From Zopfochytrium polystomum (taxonomy: Eukaryota > Chytridiomycota > Chytridiomycetes > Chytridiales > Chytridiaceae): a stretch of 64,000 nt of DNA. The translations under genes were made by a program, and so were the position numbers. Where the stretch lies: positions 62,001-126,000 of the forward strand of contig JAIVFJ010000115.1 of NCBI GenBank assembly GCA_025765615.1, read 5' to 3'. The notes below the pieces were generated by a model. The model saw only the letters and a list, made by a program, of their open reading frames with translations. It had not been told where the DNA came from and did not search any database. Shown here in pieces: positions 58,235-64,000 of this stretch (position 1 is its first letter; each line of letters opens with the position of its first letter).

Positions 58235-60055
58235 TCAAAACTGATGGTAGAAAAGCTTGACATTTTGGATTAATCTACCCAATATTCGAAAATCTTCACA
58301 AAAGGCCGGACAGGCTGAGTGCAACGGAATAGTCCCCGAGACGGACGGAGTGCACGTGGATTGCGTCACCTGGAGACGACTAGTCCCAAGCGGCACACTT
58401 TGATCGATGGATCGAGGGAGCAATCCATGAAAGAAGGATATAAAAAAGGATATTCAGTTATGCAATGAACCTCGCCACATCTGTATTTCTGTGAATGTTT
58501 CAATTTGATTTCGCCGAAAAGAAGTTTCCAAACATCTGCGCCCAAGGCCAGCAGAATCACCGTTCCGGGTTCGACTGCACCGGCCCTGCCAAAACGCAAA
58601 ATGCCTCGTCAGTCCGACCCCAATTCTCCTCGCGAAAACAGTGTGGCGGGAAAACGGATGACGGTCCGTTCTTCCCCGAAATGACTCACGAACCTAGGCC
58701 CTTGCTCTCACGCGTTTTCTTGCGCATTGAGGCTGCAGAAGGCAGAATGGGTTGAGAGATTGAAAGAATGGCGGCAATAAAACGGGGCGGGGGGCTGGTG
58801 AGAGTGGGCTTTCTAACCTAACCGGTCGAAGCCGGATCCCGAAATGTCCAGCTCTGTGGGGAGAAGATGGATAGATCAGAGTCATGTCGGCCCGCGGCTG
58901 GGAGCGCGCGACGTACTGGCGGGCTCGTGCAAGTCCATTTCTGGTTCGCTCTGTGGAAAATATTTCACCGGGCCTAAACGAGCGAGAGGGTTCCATTAGC
59001 CCGCCGGATGACCGTCGACGAAAAGTAAAAGATGCCTCCATCTTCCTACTCCCCACCCAAAAAAATTGCTGAACAGACCTAGACCCAGTTTCTCCCGTCG
59101 ATTCTTGTGCATGGAAGCTGCCGTATTTTTTGGGGGGGGAGGGGCCGTTAAACGGCACAAAGAAAATAGAAAGGTGGTGTTCAACTGGCAAGCAAACCTA
59201 GGCGGTCGAAGCCGGATTTAGTAACGTCCAACTCTGCAGGGGGAACGTCGATCAGAACCAGGAGCCGGAGGTGACAAAATAAACATAGTCGAAAGAGCCT
59301 GAAGAGGCACTGACTACTTACTCATTGCCCTGGCTGGCGAAAGTCAGTTGGCGTGGAACATTCCGGGGGAAATTAAGATTTTACGAGAAATAAGGTGCAA
59401 CAGTTTCGACGTGTGACTGGAACTCACTGCCGCTGCTTGGCAGTCTGTTGGCAATACCTTCAGACACACAACGTTGAAAGGGATGATTATTGACATTATT
59501 GGGCTTGTTATAACAAGCTAAACTTTGGTTTCCACTCACTGGATTTGGCGCTGCTCAAGGCTTATTTTGATTGGTTGCCATCGTTGGTCAACAGATGATC
59601 AATTGGTGATACACCACATGATAAGTTGGTTCATACCTTTCCCAACTGTCGGATGGCATCAGCGCAAACAATGAAAGTGTGGGTTGGCTTGAATTATTGC
59701 ACTTGACAAGCCGAAAAATCCCACTCCGCCTCCTCCTTCAACTCACTAGAACTCTTAGACCAACCAGTGCCAAGGGCTGCGTATGGTTAAAACCAGCAAA
59801 ATGCGTGAGAATTTGGAGTAGGGGCCGCACGGAGAATCCGCTCTGAAACCAAGGCCTGATTCGATAGACTCTACGTACAAGGCCTCTTCGACGAGCTTGG
59901 AACATTTCCGGCTGCATTTACGGGTTCGGGGAGAGATCGTCAAAAGTGATGGAAGGTGTCATGGCTTTGTGAATGAGAGACTCACCGGTGGCGGTTGTAG
60001 CTAAGAGCAGGAGCGTTCCGAGAAGGAGCCACAGAACCAACTTGGTGAGGATCAT
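58235..60055 (-). CDS. Micro-exon gene 3 (diverged family member)
   Basis: About 186 aa from 14 predicted exons: 60055-59986, 59911-59879, 59776-59747, 59645-59637, 59560-59540, 59457-59428, 59333-59322, 59233-59198, 59117-59079, 58853-58818, 58732-58694, 58585-58561, 58488-58471, 58397-58235 (561 nt). Exon 1 is a signal peptide (MILTKLVLWLLLGTLLLLA) ending in phase 1 like copies 1 and 2. The exon sizes 33, 9, 21, 12, 36 and 39 recur, with related peptides: GNVPSSSKRP, IGK, ALSSAKS, TRAM, KLDVTKSGFDRL, ASMHKNRREKLGL. The 36-39 pair is present twice. The 25-bp exon matches copy 1's 55-bp exon (both begin GPVxS and end at CG|GTGATT). The last two exons are the least certain, and the 225-bp gap after 59079 may hide more. 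No homology outside exons is evident at this depth, so exon conservation here is informative. Confidence 0.72.
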
Positions 60056-60106
60056 GATGGTAATTGGTTTTGGGACTTGGTTCCCTTCTCAAATGCTGTG
60101 GGTAGG

Positions 60107-60117
60107 ATATTTATATA
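60107..60117 (-). promoter_or_regulatory. TATA box of micro-exon gene 3
   Basis: Reads TATATAAATAT on the minus strand, about 52 bp before the ATG at 60055, with a GA run (about 60137-60170) just upstream of it. Confidence 0.65.
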
Positions 60118-60136
60118 CGTCGGTTCGGGCGTGCCG

Positions 60137-60170
<34 letters not shown>
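60137..60170. repeat. (GA)n microsatellite upstream of micro-exon gene 3
   Basis: About 17 GA units, followed by a GT run near 60191-60206. Occupies the same promoter position as the CT/GA arrays of copies 1 and 2. Confidence 0.95.
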
Positions 60171-60172
<2 letters not shown>

Positions 60173-60905
60173 TGAAGTATTTTGTATTTTGGTGTGTGTG
60201 TGTGTGACTATGTATCCTTGCTCAGCCGTGCCTCCGCTCTGTTTGCATTCAGTGTCGCCCGTTTGTCTTGGCAATGGCAACAAACAGACACGCACAAACA
60301 ATTATACGCCGCACGCGAAGCCGCAGTTCTGCCGCCCTCTCTTTGCTCGAAGCGTTTGGTCTCTTGGCCCCCTCCCCCTTCCCCGGCCACGCAGCTCACT
60401 CACTCTTCTCGCCTTGAGGCTAAGTAGGTCCGCAGATTTTGCGTGGCGGATCCGTTTCGCCGCTTTCGGGGGGGGGGTTCCCAGCCCTGATTCGTGATCC
60501 CTCACGCAGCTGATCTGGACAGGGTGCGGAAAAACGGATTGAGTCGGCTTGGATCTGGTGAGCCGACATTTCGCCCGCCTGGTGAAGTGGAATGCTGCTT
60601 GTCAGCACTTTTACGACCCTGTGCAATGTTTTCCGTTTCACTGTGTGGGAACCAAGTGATACCCCTTTTAGTCCTTGAGTGGGAAGCTTCTTTTGATCGC
60701 GGGGGTGGCCTCTTCAGTGGATCGCTTAGCCTAGTTTTTATTGCAAGGTTTCATTGTGGTAACTTCGACTAGAAATTGAACCAAAGGAGTTAGTTGAAGC
60801 CAAAAGAGGAAAAGATGTTCGCTAGACAAAGCGCCACAACTAAACAAAAAAAAATCAACCCGTCTTGGCTTCGACAACGAGATTCTTTTTGGAACTCAAG
60901 GTATC
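60171..60905. other. Intergenic region upstream of micro-exon gene 3
   Basis: Separates micro-exon gene 3 from the stop of the membrane-protein gene at 60906, both on the minus strand. Holds the distal promoter of the former and 3' UTR of the latter. Short open frames only. Confidence 0.5.
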
Positions 60906-62906
60906 CTACTGCTTGACAGTCGTTTCGCTGTACGCGGGAGGGAACAGCTCTCCCGTAGAGCTCATGGCGACAGTTTCCGATCTGTCCAGCCGAGACGCAT
61001 CGCGAACTGGCACGGGCCACACTTTGCGGTCAGCGGCGGGTTGCTCGTTGTACTTCCACGCCAAGCTCGACTTTTCCGATCCGTTCCCGCTCTGCTCCGG
61101 GGCCGAAAGCGGCACCGACTGAGCGGACGCTCCGGCCGTCGCACCGGCCACCCACATCCCCGCCTCGGGCTGGGGCGCTGCCATTGGAGGGACGTTGTGC
61201 GAAAACGAGCTTTCGCTGTATCCGCCAGCACTTTGACTGTAGATTGTGGAAGGGGCGTGGTTGAAGGACCCGTCATACCCCGCCTGTGCCGACGGTGTCA
61301 AAGTCACCCCTGGTTGAATCGGCTGCGGGTATTGGTAGGAGGAAACCGTCAACGCCTGCGTCGGCTGGCCAACCGGTCCGCCGTGGCTCGCGATGCCGAA
61401 CGCGCCGCCGGCTCCTCCCGCTTCTCCTCCGTGCCCAGGGGCGTAGAGCGCAGCATCCTCCCCGCCGGCACCGCCGCCGGGGCCAGAGTACGCATAGCCG
61501 GCGCCGACCGTCTTCGTGTCGGTCGTGTCGCGCTGCCGCCGCCGCACCACCACCAGCCCGATAATGACCAGCGCGACCGCCACCACGGCTGCGACCACGC
61601 CGCCCACAATCGCGCCGACCGGCACCACGCTGCGGGTGCCGCCGCCGCCGTCTGTGGCCGCCCCGGACTGCCCCGACGAGGCGCCCCCGCCGCTACCGCC
61701 GCCGCTTCCGCCGCTTCCGCCGCTCCCGCTGCCCGCGCCGGCCGTCGACCCGCCCGTCGCCGCGGACGCCGATGTGCTCGCCGACGGCCGGATTGCGATC
61801 GTCGTGCCCACGGTCGACCCCGCCGAGTCCGTCGTCACCGTCACGATCGTCGACGCGGCCGGCGCGTCGGTCGTGGCGGTCGCGACGGAGGTCTGGACGA
61901 CGGTTGTCGTCGAGACGGCCACCGAGGGCTGCGCGGGGGCCGTCGGCGCGATCGTGCCGTCGAAGGCGCCGTTCACCCACTGCCACCATGGGAACATGAC
62001 GTACTGGTTCGGGTAGGTGTGGGGGTAGTTGAAGCCTTTCTATTTGGTTGGGAGAAGTGGGGGATGGGAATGGGTGTAAAGAGTCGAGGGAAGGAGGTGG
62101 TCGCCAGAGGGTTGTAGAATGAGAAGGGCTGGGCTGTGTTTTTCCTGGAGGTGGAGGTCCACCAAAATCTCGGTTATTTACCATGATGCACGATCCGTTG
62201 GAAAAGTACATGGCCGCCGCGCAGCGGGTTCCATCGTTCAAGCAGGTGTTGGCGCAGTCGTTGAGCGTAACGCTCGAGTACCACGGTCCGTACGAGTTGT
62301 CAATAAAGTACTAATGGCGAATGTGTGTGGGGGGTGGGTGGGGTGAGCCGCCAGTCAGTCATGCATATCCGCGTCGCATGCAAAGTAACTTACCCTTCCA
62401 GGCAGAACCCAGTTCATGTCCCCGCCCCACACGATCGAAGCTCCGGCCATCCGATCGTACTTTTTGACGAAGCACCCGGGGATACCCCCGGGAGACACGT
62501 CCTGGTTCCAAACGATCAGGTCGACCTCGCCCGCGGGCACCTTGCCGCGGACGTAGTTCATGCAGTCCTGGTAGGTGATGGTCTGGTGGTCCTTCTGCCA
62601 CGCTATGTTGTCGTGCACGCCCGGCTGGTCGGCGTCCTTGAGGTATCCGAAGTTGAAGGTGATGCTCGTGTCGCCCAGCGGGTTGCCCGGGATCCAGAGC
62701 GGGTTGGAGGAGGCCGGGTGGGGCGCGAGGGCGGCGATGGCGGCGAGAGGAACAAGCGCGCGAGCGGTGGCGGAGGAGGCGGGCCTGCGCTGGCGCTGCG
62801 GCCCGCGACAAACAGCGGCCCTGCTGCTGCAGCTGCTGGCGCGGGGCGTGGGCGGTTTGGGTACCATCGCTCTCGTTGCCGTCGCCGTCGCCGTCGTCGC
62901 TGTCAT
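60906..62906 (-). CDS. WSC/PAN-like single-pass membrane protein
   Basis: A 591-aa cell-surface protein; exons 62906-62394, 62310-62182, 62039-60906 (1776 nt, all introns phase 0). A hydrophobic signal (ARALVPLAAIAALAPHPASS) near residues 48-67 follows a basic, Ser-rich leader; the start at 62906 is the ATG nearest this signal, below the CTGT repeat. The ectodomain has NPLWIPGNPLGDTSITF and paired Cys. Exon 2 encodes SVTLNDCANTCLNDGTRCAAAMYFSNGSCIM, here split as DCANTC, RCAAAMYF and SCIM, a WSC/PAN-apple-like Cys pattern. A Ser/Thr- then Gly-rich stalk leads to one TM helix near 352-378, followed by VRRRQR as a stop-transfer signal and a ~210-residue Gly/Tyr/Pro-rich cytoplasmic tail. The layout resembles fungal wall-stress sensors. 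The WSC link is by pattern only. Confidence 0.75.
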
Positions 62907-62963
62907 GGCCTTCGCGACGACCACGTCCACGCCTGTTTGGTGCTGAGTGATTGATTGATTCCT

Positions 62964-62965
<2 letters not shown>

Positions 62966-63009
<44 letters not shown>

Positions 63010-63033
63010 GGTCTGTCTGTCGGTCTGTCTCTC
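62966..63033. repeat. (CTGT)n microsatellite
   Basis: Tetranucleotide run with a few CGGT variants, about 60 bp upstream of the membrane-protein ATG; it is in a presumed leader and is translated only in spurious long frames (RQTDRQTD). Confidence 0.95.
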
Positions 63034-63662
63034 TCCAATTTTTGGACCGTTTACGAATGCTTTCTTTGTCTTTCCTTCTTCCAAATACGGATGGCCACAG
63101 ACAGACACTCCCAATCGACAGTGTTCTTTCCCCCCACTTCACATTTCACATTTCAATTTCAAGGGAGCGGACCTTGCAGTGGTTGCGTCGTTGCCAGTGG
63201 CTGCTGGCCAGACAAAATTGAGCATCCCGACTGTAAAACACTGACTCTGGCTCTGACCTGTCGTCGTCCAAGAGAGACAAGTGAGCGCGCGGGGGAAGCA
63301 AATGCCCCGTGGTCATGCCAAGAACGGCTCTGATCATGACCAACCAACCCTCTCTCTCCATCAAGAACGAAAAAAAAAAAAAAAAAGCTTGTACGGAGCA
63401 AGAGCAGCAAAACTAGCTGACGCGCAAACCCCCCGAGAAGCAGACCAGCACAGCTGTCTTTGCAAAGTATCGCTACCATCATGCACGCCGACGATGGTGG
63501 TAGCGGGCGGTGAAAACATCCAAAAGTGTCCATGGCTCGGGGCGACATTCAAAGTTCGACGGTTGGAGTTTCCATTAACGAAGCGCGGCCGCCTGGGGCT
63601 GCAGACACGAACCAGATAAACTAAGAAGCCGATATTATGTCAACGGGCGATACAATATTGCC
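63034..63662. other. Intergenic region before tRNA-His
   Basis: Promoter side of the membrane-protein gene. Has an A tract at 63370-63386. No gene recognised. Confidence 0.5.
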
Positions 63663-63734
63663 GCTGTATTCGTATAGTGGTTAGTACGCCTCGTTGTGGC
63701 CGAGGAAACGGTGGTTCGATTCCACCATACAGCA
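63663..63734 (+). tRNA. tRNA-His(GTG)
   Basis: A full cloverleaf can be drawn by hand: acceptor GCTGTAT/ATACAGC (7 bp), D arm GTAT..GTAC, anticodon stem CCTCG/CGAGG around TTGTGGC (anticodon GTG), T arm GGTGG/CCACC around TTCGATT, discriminator A. No intron. Extended A box TAGTGGTTAGTACG and B box GGTTCGATTCC are present. The extra G-1 of tRNA-His is not encoded (base 63662 is C), consistent with eukaryotic post-transcriptional addition. Confidence 0.95.
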
Positions 63735-64000
63735 AAGGCAAATCCGCTAAAATAATCCGACAATCATCATTCCTCGATGTGCTTCGTCCATGAGACGCCG
63801 CGACGCGACCTTTCGCGGGGGGAGCATCGCTCTCCGCCAACGCGATGTTCCAACCGAAATGAGCAAGCACAGCCCAAGCGCACACGCACACACACACTTT
63901 CCACTTTCTATCTCTCTCTTTCTCCTCCGTTCCGCACCCAGCTGAGAATATGAAAAGCGCCGAATGATGACTAAAATGCTTTCTTTTATGTCGCTTTGTG
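63735..64000. other. Window end, non-coding
   Basis: Nothing recognised downstream of the tRNA apart from a CA run near 63882-63897 and CT-rich sequence. Confidence 0.4.

Noticed and set aside
58900..59030. A possible extra exon of micro-exon gene 3 around 58915-58960
   Set aside because: Candidate splice sites give 34 or 38 bp, which breaks the phase-1 pattern kept by the neighbouring exons.
62907..63142. Extended N-terminus of the membrane protein through RQTD repeats
   Set aside because: These are translations of the CTGT microsatellite; the ATG at 62906 next to the signal sequence is more sensible.

Overview
The window is eukaryotic and most likely from a chytrid-type fungus. Genes are intron-rich, with short introns (about 45-150 bp, GTAAGT/GTGAGT donors, YAG acceptors). 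Coding exons are GC-rich, and Ser/Gly/Gln low-complexity linkers and GA/CT microsatellites are common. The domain set is fungal or early-diverging: SUR7/PalI-like membrane protein, SEC7-PH Arf GEF, GMC oxidoreductase, chytrid-style WWK ankyrin repeats. Gene models were built by hand from open frames and splice sites. Every complete model described as closed has a spliced length divisible by three; the domain calls are from motif recognition, not searches.

Layout. 1-2080 (-): 5' part of a TIR-NACHT (NLR-like) gene running off the left edge. 3089-10989 (-): an 11-exon gene for a 2327-aa protein with five START lipid-transfer domains, interleaved beta-rich modules and a C-terminal membrane anchor. 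11431-14002 (-): a paralogue with one START domain. 15891-16712 (-): decayed ankyrin gene. 17142-22458 (-): a signal-anchored kinase-like protein with a roughly 1150-residue Gly/Ala/Lys repeat tail.

23991-28900 and 49711-54786 are the two arms of a diverged ~5 kb inverted duplication, separated by 20.8 kb. Each arm carries two intact genes. One is a secreted-protein gene built almost wholly of tiny phase-1 micro-exons (9-48 bp). The other is a small secreted protein with a loose C-type-lectin-like pattern. A third, more diverged micro-exon gene lies at 58235-60055. The inner edge of the right arm also contains the promoter side of a GMC oxidoreductase gene (47546-49678), which the left arm lacks.

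Between the arms: a repeat-rich, gene-poor island (28.9-32.8 kb), a SUR7/PalI-like protein (32793-34820, -), an EFA6/Yel1-type Arf GEF (35984-41086, +), and a TPR + PH scaffold resembling the p67phox TPR region (42159-46486, +). Right of the arms: a broken hypothetical region, an IS630/Tc1-mariner-type transposase remnant, the third micro-exon gene, a WSC-like single-pass membrane protein (60906-62906, -) and tRNA-His(GTG) at 63663.

The strongest candidate for something undescribed is the micro-exon gene family (24257-26718, 52002-54438, 58235-60055). It resembles in architecture the micro-exon genes of schistosomes: a signal-peptide exon followed by many symmetric exons that could be skipped without changing frame. 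The five-START protein is the second candidate.
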